NCBI GenBank assembly: GCA_016200995.1
Contig: JACQDS010000053.1
Location: 1-12,729, forward strand
Source: Candidatus Azambacteria bacterium
GTDB taxonomy: Bacteria; Patescibacteriota; Minisyncoccia; GWC2-36-17; M10-OD1-4
Length of the DNA: 12,729 bases
Direction of reading: 5' to 3'
The position numbers and the translations under genes were made by a program. How positions within the stretch are numbered: the stretch's first letter is position 1; every line of letters begins with the position of its first letter. Shown one piece after another: positions 5,893 to 12,708 of the stretch. The notes under the pieces were generated by a model, which was given only the letters and a program-made list of their open reading frames with translations, was not told where the DNA came from and made no database searches.

Positions 5893-6258
5893 ATGAAAGA
5901 TAATATCAAAAAAATTGACGCATCGGGAAGATCGCTCGGCAGAGTGGCTTCAGAGGTTGCTTGGTATTTAATGGGCAAGGACAACCCGAATTTTGAAAGG
6001 CATAATACGGATGCTTCAAATACCGTGTATGTATTTAATATCGACAGCTTAAAGACAACCGGCAAGAAACTTGATCAAAAGGTGTATTACAAACATTCAG
6101 GACGCCCTGGAAGCTTAAAGACAAAGACTATGGGAGAGCTTATGGAGAATGATTCAACAAAAGTTTTAACCATGGCGGTTAACGGTATGCTTCCAAAGAA
6201 TAAATTAAGGCCAAAAATGTTGAAAAAGCTTAAAGTTTACGGCGGAGAGATCAAATAA
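5893..6258 (+). CDS. rplM: 50S ribosomal protein L13, short form
   Basis: L13 is an early-assembling protein of the large subunit. Seen here are DASGRSLGRVASEVAWYLMGK (residues 9-29), then VYVFNIDSLKTTGKKLDQKVYYKHSGRPGSLK and the diagnostic AVNGMLPKNKLRPKMLKKLKVYGG. The protein has 121 residues against about 142 in E. coli. The C-terminus stops at YGGEIK, so the usual EHPHxAQxP tail is missing, while a few N-terminal residues are also shorter. The ATG at 5893 is used; an in-frame TTG at 5881 lies inside rplQ and adds no homologous residues. The reading frame appears intact, so this looks like natural shortening, not a frameshift. It pairs with rpsI as is usual. Confidence 0.95.
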   Translation: MKDNIKKIDASGRSLGRVASEVAWYLMGKDNPNFERHNTDASNTVYVFNIDSLKTTGKKLDQKVYYKHSGRPGSLKTKTMGELMENDSTKVLTMAVNGMLPKNKLRPKMLKKLKVYGGEIK

Positions 6259-6268
6259 TAGAAAAATA

Positions 6269-6724
6269 ATGACAGAGCATACAAAAAAAACAATTGAAAA
6301 ACCTATTGAGGATGAAGTGGTAGTTATTAAAAGCGACAGATACTATGAAGCTGTCGGAAGAAGAAAAGCCGCTACAGCAAGAGCTAGGCTTTATACCAAA
6401 GGAACATCAGGAATAACGGTAAATGGCAAGGAGCTTAAAGAGTATTTTGCTTTGCCGGTTTTATCTGACCTTGCAGAAGCTCCTTTAAAGAAGATGAAAA
6501 GCCTTGAGAAGTTTAAGATCTCTGTTAAGGTCTCGGGCGGAGGCATCAGGGGTCAGGCGGAGGCTGTCAGACATGCTATATCCAGAGCTTTGATAGTGTT
6601 TAATGCTGATTTTAAAAAGAGATTGAAAAGATCCGGGTTTTTGAAAAGAGATCCGAGAGCGAAAGAAAGAAAGAAATACGGATTGAAAAAGGCGAGAAAA
6701 TCTCCAAGGTGGTCAAAGAGATAA
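6269..6724 (+). CDS. rpsI: 30S ribosomal protein S9
   Basis: S9 lies in the head of the small subunit, and its C-terminal tail reaches the P-site tRNA anticodon loop. The 151-residue protein shows the core motif YYEAVGRRKAATARARLY from about residue 25, then ITVNGKELKEYF, GGGIRGQAEAVRHAISRAL (91-109), and the tail GLKKARKSPRWSKR with the universally placed terminal SKR. About 22 extra polar residues (MTEHTKKTIEKPIEDEV...) precede the core, a moderate extension over the ~130-residue norm. It starts 10 bp after rplM with no close Shine-Dalgarno, and is the last gene of the operon before a strong terminator. Confidence 0.96.
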   Translation: MTEHTKKTIEKPIEDEVVVIKSDRYYEAVGRRKAATARARLYTKGTSGITVNGKELKEYFALPVLSDLAEAPLKKMKSLEKFKISVKVSGGGIRGQAEAVRHAISRALIVFNADFKKRLKRSGFLKRDPRAKERKKYGLKKARKSPRWSKR

Positions 6725-6736
6725 TTTTACTAAAAT

Positions 6737-6775
6737 TAAACAAAAAATCCTGATAGTATCAGGATTTTTTGTTTA
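6737..6775. terminator. Bidirectional intrinsic terminator between rpsI and the PEGA-protein gene
   Basis: A perfect 18 bp inverted repeat has arms 6737-6754 and 6758-6775 around a 3-base loop (AGT). The core is ATCCTGAT/ATCAGGAT, with A-runs on the left and T-runs on the right, so each strand sees a hairpin followed by TTTTTTGTTTA. It lies between the rpsI stop (6724) and the convergent gene's stop (6777-6779), and should end both transcripts. Confidence 0.93.
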
Positions 6776-6776
6776 T

Positions 6777-8129
6777 CTATTCTTCCATTAATCTTATCTT
6801 TTTAAGATCATTATTTTTTATAATATAAGCGAATTTGTCTTTATTATTATATTCAAACTTTTCAATATTTTCCGCTATTGTGTATGAGTTTCTCTTATCT
6901 CTGCCATCAAGCTCTATGATTTTAATATCATTGTCAAAGTTTAAAAACAGATGGTGATTGTTAAATGAGAACCAAGAGGCGTCTTTTATTTTTTTGCCGA
7001 ATATGCCTATTAAGTCAGTATCGCCGGCTTTTTTTGCCGGATATGATTCTGTGAAATAATAAACATATATCTCTTTGTCTTTTCTGTAAAACATCTTTGA
7101 AAGGTCGCTGGAAACTTGAGCATCAATGATATTGTCGGCCAGTTTGTTGAATTTTTCAGACCCGTAGCTGAATATCAAAAGATCACTGTTCTTATCTATC
7201 ACAGCCACAGGATCGTCAAATCTTTTTATTATCTTTGAATTTTGATCTATATTTGAAAGAGGATTGAATGTAATCTGGGTTGTTTTGCCGGAGTCTATGT
7301 TTATCTTGTAAAAGTTTTGCGGTTCTGTGGTAATGTACACGATGTCATTGCCGGTCAGATAGAAATTTTTTATATCTTTTGTTATCTCTTTTCTTGTTTT
7401 TGTCGCTATATTCAATTCGTAGATCACGCCTTTTTTTGAAAGCGCGTATGCTGTGTCTTTGTCTTTGAGGCTTTGGGCGATCTTTGCGTAAGGGTCATTT
7501 TTTGGTTCTGCCATACTTTTTACTGTGTTATCCGCAAATGATGTTTTGTATATATTTGAATCATCTTCAAAAAATATATCTTTTTCATCCGAAGAAAATC
7601 CTGTTAAATTCAAGGTTTTTTTTGATTTTGATGGCATTGAGATTTTTTCTCCGCTTTTGACATCCATAATGATGATCTCACTTTTTTTGAGATACGCTAT
7701 TTTTTCTTGCGATCCAGATATTGTAAAATCGGAAACGTCCTTATCAACCTCCAAGATTTCCGGATCCTTTGGCATTAAAAAAACATTTTTGACCTCTGTC
7801 ACGAGTCCGGATTCAACTGGTAGTGTTTTTGACCAGCTAAGATAATTATTTTTTTCAATGGAAACTTTATAGACTTTTGGTATTAAATTTGTAAATAAGA
7901 TACCCCTTTTTATAAATATGGCTTTTTGGACATCTTTTTTGATCGAATCATTTATTGAGATCGTGTATTCTCCGTAATCGGCATTGACGAAAATGCCGCC
8001 GGTTTTTTGCATGGTGAATGTTTCGGTATCAAATTTATATCCCAGGGAATACATAATAACTGCCGGGCTTGCTATTAAAAAAATTGCGAGAGAAGCAAAA
8101 AATAACACCCTTCTTGTCTTTAAATTCAT
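6777..8129 (-). CDS. Membrane-anchored PEGA-domain protein with beta-propeller-like region
   Basis: This 450-residue protein starts MNLKTRRVLF and has one hydrophobic segment at about 8-28, preceded by basic residues (K4, R6, R7). It is most likely a signal anchor with the bulk of the protein outside the membrane. Residues ~43-119 look like a PEGA domain: GGIFVNADYGEYTISIND, then LIPKVYKVSIEKNNYLSWSKTLPVESG and a VFLMP end. The rest (~130-448) consists of repeated short beta strands such as KIAYLKKSEIIIMDVKSGEK, DIVYITTEPQNFYKINIDSGK and DKFAYIIKNNDLKKIRL, which suggests a divergent TolB- or WD40-like propeller. No catalytic motif is visible. PEGA proteins of this layout are frequent in CPR genomes, and a surface or cell-wall-contact role is a guess. 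It stands alone, convergent to the ribosomal operon and divergent from murA. Confidence 0.8.
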   Translation of the reverse strand: MNLKTRRVLFFASLAIFLIASPAVIMYSLGYKFDTETFTMQKTGGIFVNADYGEYTISINDSIKKDVQKAIFIKRGILFTNLIPKVYKVSIEKNNYLSWSKTLPVESGLVTEVKNVFLMPKDPEILEVDKDVSDFTISGSQEKIAYLKKSEIIIMDVKSGEKISMPSKSKKTLNLTGFSSDEKDIFFEDDSNIYKTSFADNTVKSMAEPKNDPYAKIAQSLKDKDTAYALSKKGVIYELNIATKTRKEITKDIKNFYLTGNDIVYITTEPQNFYKINIDSGKTTQITFNPLSNIDQNSKIIKRFDDPVAVIDKNSDLLIFSYGSEKFNKLADNIIDAQVSSDLSKMFYRKDKEIYVYYFTESYPAKKAGDTDLIGIFGKKIKDASWFSFNNHHLFLNFDNDIKIIELDGRDKRNSYTIAENIEKFEYNNKDKFAYIIKNNDLKKIRLMEE

Positions 8130-8142
8130 ATGATTTTCTTAC

Positions 8143-8171
8143 TTGTAAAAGTCATCTTTATGACTTATTAT
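8143..8171 (+). promoter_or_regulatory. murA: Candidate promoter for murA-mreB operon
   Basis: TTGTAA (8143-8148, 4/6 to the -35 consensus) and TATTAT (8166-8171, 5/6 to -10) are separated by 17 bp in the 70 bp divergent gap. The spacer holds an inverted repeat, AAGTCAT (8149-8155) and ATGACTT (8160-8166) around CTTT, a possible operator or a coincidence. Initiation would be near 8178, leaving a leader of about 20 bases. Confidence 0.35.
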
Positions 8172-8172
8172 A
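8167..8172 (-). promoter_or_regulatory. Candidate -10 element for the minus-strand PEGA-protein gene
   Basis: On the minus strand these bases read TATAAT, a perfect -10 match, about 38 bases upstream of the start codon at 8129. No convincing -35 lies 16-18 bp further upstream. It overlaps the proposed murA -10 on the opposite strand, so the two promoters would compete if both are used. Confidence 0.35.
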
Positions 8173-8199
8173 AGTATAAGTTAATTTTGAAATATTGTC

Positions 8200-9504
8200 A
8201 TGTCTGAGAAATTCATAATAGAAGGAGGGCATAAATTAAAAGGCGAAATAGAGGTTTTGGGGGCAAAAAACGCCGCCTTGCCGATATTGGTCGCTTCCGT
8301 GCTTTCCAAAGAAAGATCAATAATTGATAACATTCCGCTTATCGGGGATGTTTTTACAATGCTTGAAATTTTAAAAAGCATAGGAGTAAAAATAAAATTC
8401 CTTGGAAAAAGAAAAATACAGATCGATCCATCAAAGATACATCTTTCAAATATGGATTACGATCTCGTCACGAGCATCAGATCTTCAGTTTTTCTTTTTG
8501 GCGCTTTGTCCTCAAGATTTAAAAATTTTAAATTGACGACCCCGGGAGGCTGTCAGCTTGGCTCAAGGGTTTTGGATCCGCATTTTGAAGGCCTTAAGTC
8601 AGTCGGTGTTTCAATAAAAAAAGAAAATGGAGTTTACTATGTTTCAAATACTGCTGGTAAAAAGGGAAAAAGAGAGATAGTGCTTTCCGAGATGTCCGTC
8701 ACCGCCACTGAAAATGTAATTTTAGCATCAGTTTTATCCAAAGGAACGATTGATGTTTATGCGGCCGCTTCCGAACATTATGTGCAGGACCTTTGCCATT
8801 TTCTAAATAAGATGGGCGCGAAGATCTCCGGTATCGGAACCAGCCACCTTACTATAGATGGCGTTGAGAGTCTTTCCGGCTCGGAGCATTTTGTGATGTA
8901 CGACCCGATAGAGATGGGAACATTCATATCTTTGGCGGCAAGCACGCAAAGCGACATTTTGATAAAAAACACAATACCCGAATTCATTCGTTTTGAGCTC
9001 TTGAAATTCAAAGAAGCCAATGTCAATTTTAAAATTTTAAATAAAAAGAAATTCAGCAAGGGATGGGGATATGAGCTGGCGGATCTCAAGATAAAACCAT
9101 CAAAATTAAAAGCCGTTAAAAAGGTACATAATATGCCTTATCCAAGCTTTTCAGCCGATATATTGCCGATATTTGCCGTTTTGATGACACAGGCCAAAGG
9201 TGTCAGTTTGATACACGATTGGATGTATGAAGGCAGGATGAAATATATAGAGGAGCTCAATAGAATGGGCGCTGACGCATTCATCTGCGATCCTCACAGA
9301 GCATTGGTGACCGGCCCGACAAAACTGGAAGGGAAAAATATTACCGGTTTTGACCTGAGAGCCGGAGCGACACTAATGATAGCGGCTTTGATAGCAAGCG
9401 GAAAAAGTGTTATAAGTAATGCATATCAGGTGGACAGAGGATATGAAGAGATTGAGAAAAGACTTAAAAAAATAGGCGCGAAAATTAAGAGGATTAAGAG
9501 TTAA
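8200..9504 (+). CDS. murA: UDP-N-acetylglucosamine 1-carboxyvinyltransferase (MurA)
   Basis: MurA transfers enolpyruvate from phosphoenolpyruvate to UDP-N-acetylglucosamine, the first committed step of peptidoglycan precursor synthesis, in the cytoplasm. At 434 residues it is slightly longer than E. coli MurA (419). Visible active-site features include GAKNAALP with Lys23-Asn24 and the loop PGGCQLGSR with Cys118, the residue alkylated by fosfomycin in E. coli (Cys115). Arg94 and Arg123 match E. coli Arg91 and Arg120. Asp320 in YPSFSAD matches Asp305, and Arg387 in DLRAGA matches Arg397. The ending VDRGYEEIEKRLKKIGA is typical. The start is the ATG at 8200 with no Shine-Dalgarno. It leads an operon with mreB, whose start is only 4 bp past the murA stop. 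The organism therefore probably builds its own peptidoglycan. Confidence 0.96.
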   Translation: MSEKFIIEGGHKLKGEIEVLGAKNAALPILVASVLSKERSIIDNIPLIGDVFTMLEILKSIGVKIKFLGKRKIQIDPSKIHLSNMDYDLVTSIRSSVFLFGALSSRFKNFKLTTPGGCQLGSRVLDPHFEGLKSVGVSIKKENGVYYVSNTAGKKGKREIVLSEMSVTATENVILASVLSKGTIDVYAAASEHYVQDLCHFLNKMGAKISGIGTSHLTIDGVESLSGSEHFVMYDPIEMGTFISLAASTQSDILIKNTIPEFIRFELLKFKEANVNFKILNKKKFSKGWGYELADLKIKPSKLKAVKKVHNMPYPSFSADILPIFAVLMTQAKGVSLIHDWMYEGRMKYIEELNRMGADAFICDPHRALVTGPTKLEGKNITGFDLRAGATLMIAALIASGKSVISNAYQVDRGYEEIEKRLKKIGAKIKRIKS

Positions 9505-9508
9505 AAAT

Positions 9509-10510
9509 ATGAAAAAGATAGGAATTGATCTTGGAACGACGAATTGTTTGGTTTATGTTCCAAAAAAAGGAATTTATGTTAATGAGCCTTCAGTGGTGGC
9601 GGTTTCTGTGCTTGATGGTTCAGTTTTGGCTGTCGGCACGGAAGCAAAAGAGATGATCGGCAGGACGCCGGACACGATCAGAGCGGTTAGACCGTTAAGA
9701 GACGGCGTGATAGCGGATTACAAGGTGACAGAAGCGATGCTCAGGTATTTCATAGATAAAGCTTCCGGAAGATTCAGATTTACAAGACCGGAAGTTATGA
9801 TATCCGTGCCTGCCGGTATCACATCCACTGAAAGAAGAGCGGTGATAGACGCGGCCGTTCAAGCCGGAGCAAAGTCGGCTTATCTTGTCAAAGAGCCTGT
9901 TTTGGCTGCCATAGGCGCCGGAATACCGATAAATGAAGCTTCCGGAAATATGATAGTCAATATAGGCGGTGGCACGGCGGAGATCGCTGTCATATCTCTG
10001 GGCGGGATAGTCTCTTGGGCATCCGTCAGAGTTGCTGGCAATAAGCTTGATCAGGCGATAGCCGACTATATAAAGAAAAAACATAATCTGGCGATAGGCG
10101 AAAGGACGGCCGAGCAGATAAAAATAGAGATAGGTTCGGCGGTCAAGCAAAAAGATGAAGATATCATAGAGATAAGAGGCAGGGATCTTATCGCCGGTTT
10201 GCCAAAAACGATTGAAATATCAAGCAACGAAATAACAGAGGCGATATCAGAGCAGTTAAAAGAGATAGTCAGGGCGGTTAAGATGGTTTTGCAGGAGACC
10301 CCTCCGGAATTGGCGGCGGATATCATGGATAAAGGAATGGTGGTTTCAGGTGGCGGAGCGCTTTTAAGGAATATCGATCAGCTTCTTTTGAATGAAACCG
10401 GTGTGCCATGTGTAAAAGCCAAAGATCCTCTTTTTTGCGTGGCAAAAGGCACCGGAATAGTTTTGGACAACTTGGATGTTTACAAAAGAAGCATAATGTT
10501 GAAAAAATAA
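9509..10510 (+). CDS. mreB: Rod-shape-determining protein MreB
   Basis: MreB is a bacterial actin that polymerises under the inner membrane and guides lateral cell-wall synthesis. The 333 residues hold all actin-fold nucleotide motifs: phosphate-1 DLGTTNCLVYV (7-17), a catalytic-type glutamate in VKEPVLAAIGAG (Glu129), phosphate-2 NIGGGTAEIAV (151-161) and the adenosine motif SGGGALLRNID (280-290). Intact motifs argue for an active ATPase and rule out confusion with the degenerate FtsA-like gene at the window start. The protein starts almost directly at the first strand (MKKIGIDLGTTN), so the amphipathic N-terminal extension found in some MreBs is absent. A hydrophobic loop near GRFRFTRPEV may help with membrane contact. 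It follows murA after 4 bp and overlaps the next gene by 1 base (TAATG). mreC and mreD are not in this window. Confidence 0.96.
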   Translation: MKKIGIDLGTTNCLVYVPKKGIYVNEPSVVAVSVLDGSVLAVGTEAKEMIGRTPDTIRAVRPLRDGVIADYKVTEAMLRYFIDKASGRFRFTRPEVMISVPAGITSTERRAVIDAAVQAGAKSAYLVKEPVLAAIGAGIPINEASGNMIVNIGGGTAEIAVISLGGIVSWASVRVAGNKLDQAIADYIKKKHNLAIGERTAEQIKIEIGSAVKQKDEDIIEIRGRDLIAGLPKTIEISSNEITEAISEQLKEIVRAVKMVLQETPPELAADIMDKGMVVSGGGALLRNIDQLLLNETGVPCVKAKDPLFCVAKGTGIVLDNLDVYKRSIMLKK

Positions 10511-11589
10511 TGAAAATAGGCATTCATGTCGGTTCGGCGTTTGCGGAAAAAAGAACCGGAGTAGAAGAGTATGCTTATCGCGTCATTTTAAATTTAGCAG
10601 GTCTTGAAGAATCAAAAGATCACGAATTCATATTGTATTCAAATCCAAAAGTCAATAAAAATTTTCCAAGTTTGCCGAAAAATTTTCTTATCAGGGAGTT
10701 AAAATTTCCGTTTTTTTGGACAAAGTTAAGGCTTGCTTTTGAGCTTTTTTTGCATCCGGTGGACGCCTTGTTCGTGCCGGCAAATTTTCTGCCGATCTTT
10801 TTTCCAAATAATACAACAATTACCATTCACGGAGTCGAGTTTGAATATCTACCTAAAGGATATTTTAAATATCAGCTTAGCTATTTAAGGCGCGGAACGA
10901 AAGAGGCGATAAAATATGCAAAAAAAATAATAACGGTTTCTGATAACACAAAAAATGATCTTATCAAATTATATAATGCGGACAGTAAAAATATACATAC
11001 TGTGCATCATGGAGTATTCAATCTTCTCAAAAATTCAGAGGTCAAACAAAGCAAAGAAAAGTACATTTTGTACATTGGCAGAATAGAGAGAAAAAAAAAT
11101 ATTATTGGAATGATAGAGGCTTTTGAAATAGCCAAGAAAAAATTCAAGATACCGCACAAGTTTATTTTGCTTGGCGGAGATGGGTACGGATATGATAAAA
11201 TAAAAAAGCGGATAGACAGCTCATCTTATAAGGATGACATTAAGATGAAAGGATATGTAAGCGAGAAAGAAAAGGAGAGTTTTTTGTCAGGGGCTGATAT
11301 ATTTTTATTTTCTTCTTTTTATGAGGGTTTTGGGATGCCGATACTTGAAGCGCAGGTTCTGGGAGCGCCGGTGATCACTTCAAATATCTCATCTATGCCG
11401 GAAGTGGCCGGCGATGGCGCTTTAATGATCGATCCAAAAGATTCTGAAGAGATGGCGGAGGCGATCTACAAGATCTCTTCCGATGAAAATTTAAGAAAAA
11501 ATTTAATTGAGAAAGGTTTTAAAAACGCAGAAAAATATAGCTGGGAGAGATGCGCGAAAGAAACATTAGACATTATTTTAAAAAGATGA
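10510..11589 (+). CDS. GT4-type glycosyltransferase
   Basis: This is a GT-B fold glycosyltransferase that probably transfers a nucleotide-activated sugar to a lipid-linked or surface glycan. Using the ATG at 10510, which overlaps the mreB stop by one base, gives 359 residues starting MKIGIHVGSAFAEKRTGVEEY. An upstream in-frame start at 10408 lies wholly inside mreB and adds no homologous sequence. The N-terminal half shows ITIHGVEFEYLP and ITVSDNTKNDL. The C-terminal half has YILYIGRIERKKNI (185-198), GGDGYGYDKI and the retaining-enzyme EX7E motif in YEGFGMPILE (Glu272 and Glu280). The ending SWERCAKETLDIIL is typical. Donor and acceptor cannot be read from sequence. It is probably cotranscribed with murA, mreB and the next transferase. 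Confidence 0.9.
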   Translation: MKIGIHVGSAFAEKRTGVEEYAYRVILNLAGLEESKDHEFILYSNPKVNKNFPSLPKNFLIRELKFPFFWTKLRLAFELFLHPVDALFVPANFLPIFFPNNTTITIHGVEFEYLPKGYFKYQLSYLRRGTKEAIKYAKKIITVSDNTKNDLIKLYNADSKNIHTVHHGVFNLLKNSEVKQSKEKYILYIGRIERKKNIIGMIEAFEIAKKKFKIPHKFILLGGDGYGYDKIKKRIDSSSYKDDIKMKGYVSEKEKESFLSGADIFLFSSFYEGFGMPILEAQVLGAPVITSNISSMPEVAGDGALMIDPKDSEEMAEAIYKISSDENLRKNLIEKGFKNAEKYSWERCAKETLDIILKR

Positions 11590-12695
11590 GAGTGGCATTG
11601 GTGCATGATTATTTATTGAATTACGGAGGGGCAGAAAGAGTGCTTTCCGCTTTGTGCAAGATATATCCGGAAGCGGATATATTCACACTTCTTTACGATG
11701 AGAAGCTTTCAAAATATTTTCCAAAAGATAAGGTAAAAACCTCTTTTTTGGACGGCTTGCCGTATTTTCTGAAAAAAAATCACAAATTTCTTTTGCCTCT
11801 TCTTCCGATAGCCGTTGAGAGCTTTGATCTTTCGGATTATGACATCGTCATATCTTCATCATCGGTTTTTGCAAAAGGCGTGGTGACAAATCCCGGCACG
11901 GTTCATATCTGTTATTGCCATAGTCCGGCGAGATTTTTATGGGATTACAATGAAAGGTACTTAAAAGACGAAAAAAATAATGCGCTTTTCAAGCCTTTTA
12001 TAAAATATTTGATACACAAAGCTAGGATCTGGGACAGGTCCTCTTCCGAAAGAGTGGATGTCTGGATAGCCAACTCAAAAGTGACTCAGGAAAGGATAAA
12101 AAAATATTACAAAAAAGACGCTGTCGTCATACATCCGCCGGTCAAATCTTTAAATTGCAGAAGAAATGATCTTAAGATAAGAGATTATTTTTTGGTTGTT
12201 TCAAGGCTTTCGCCTTACAAAAAAATTGACTTGATAATCAACGCATTCAACGAGCTTGGTTTGCCACTGGTTGTCGTCGGCGGAGGAAGGGATAAAAAGA
12301 GGCTTCAAATGTTTGCCGAAAATAATATTGTATTTACCGATTTTGTTCCTGATGCTGAGCTTGCTTGTTATTACCAAAATTGCAAAGCTTTTGTGATGGC
12401 GCAGGAGGAGGACTTTGGAATAGCGCCGCTTGAGGCTATGAATTTTGGCAAGCCGGTTTTGGCTTATAAAAGAGGCGGGGCGGAAGAGTGGCTGAAAGAG
12501 GGAGTTAACGGAGAGTTTTTTTTGGAGCAAACAAAGGAGTCTTTGAAAAAAGGCATTGAAAAAATTGAAGAGAGCATTTCAAAATACGACAAAAATAAGA
12601 TCAGAGAAAGCGCTACAGGCTTTAATTTTGAGATATTCAAAGAAAAGATAGAAAATATAGTTTCTCAAAATATGGATAAAAAAAATGACGCTTGA
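11586..12695 (+). CDS. GT4-type glycosyltransferase
   Basis: This second GT-B transferase, of 369 residues from the ATG at 11586, overlaps the preceding gene's TGA by four bases (ATGA). An alternative start at 11550 would add twelve residues encoded inside the previous gene and lacks homology. The protein opens MRVALVHDYLLNYGGAERVLSAL, where GGAERV (14-19) is a common acceptor-side glycine-rich loop. It carries CYCHSPARFLWDYNERYL (109-126), WIANSKVTQERIKKYY, a donor-side FLVVSRLSPYKKIDLIINAF, and an EX7E motif in EEDFGIAPLE (Glu275 and Glu283). The CHSPARFLWD type often occurs in capsule, O-antigen or mannosyl-type transferases, but no specificity can be claimed. The last codons form part of the hairpin at 12683-12708. 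Confidence 0.9.
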   Translation: MRVALVHDYLLNYGGAERVLSALCKIYPEADIFTLLYDEKLSKYFPKDKVKTSFLDGLPYFLKKNHKFLLPLLPIAVESFDLSDYDIVISSSSVFAKGVVTNPGTVHICYCHSPARFLWDYNERYLKDEKNNALFKPFIKYLIHKARIWDRSSSERVDVWIANSKVTQERIKKYYKKDAVVIHPPVKSLNCRRNDLKIRDYFLVVSRLSPYKKIDLIINAFNELGLPLVVVGGGRDKKRLQMFAENNIVFTDFVPDAELACYYQNCKAFVMAQEEDFGIAPLEAMNFGKPVLAYKRGGAEEWLKEGVNGEFFLEQTKESLKKGIEKIEESISKYDKNKIRESATGFNFEIFKEKIENIVSQNMDKKNDA

Positions 12696-12708
12696 TAAAG
12701 CGTCATTT
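12683..12708. terminator. Intrinsic terminator overlapping the end of the last glycosyltransferase
   Basis: A perfect 11 bp stem, AAATGACGCTT (12683-12693) and AAGCGTCATTT (12698-12708), closes a four-base loop. The glycosyltransferase stop (12693-12695) lies at its apex. On the plus strand the following T-run is weak (TTTGAATTTTA). On the minus strand the hairpin is followed by eight T's (12678-12685 complement), so it should terminate well for a convergent transcript entering from the right. Confidence 0.8.

Noticed and set aside
7525..7845. Plus-strand open frame opposite the PEGA-protein gene
   Set aside because: No start context or family resemblance; antisense shadow of a supported gene.
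9695..10150. Open minus-strand frame of 151 codons within mreB
   Set aside because: It has Tyr/Arg/Ser-heavy composition typical of antisense frames and is fully covered by a well-supported mreB.
10408..10509. Longer N-terminus for the first glycosyltransferase
   Set aside because: This stretch is fully inside mreB in another frame and has no glycosyltransferase features; MKIGIHVG at 10510 is the natural start.
11550..11585. Longer N-terminus for the second glycosyltransferase
   Set aside because: The extra twelve residues are encoded within the previous gene; MRVALVHDYL is the typical family start.
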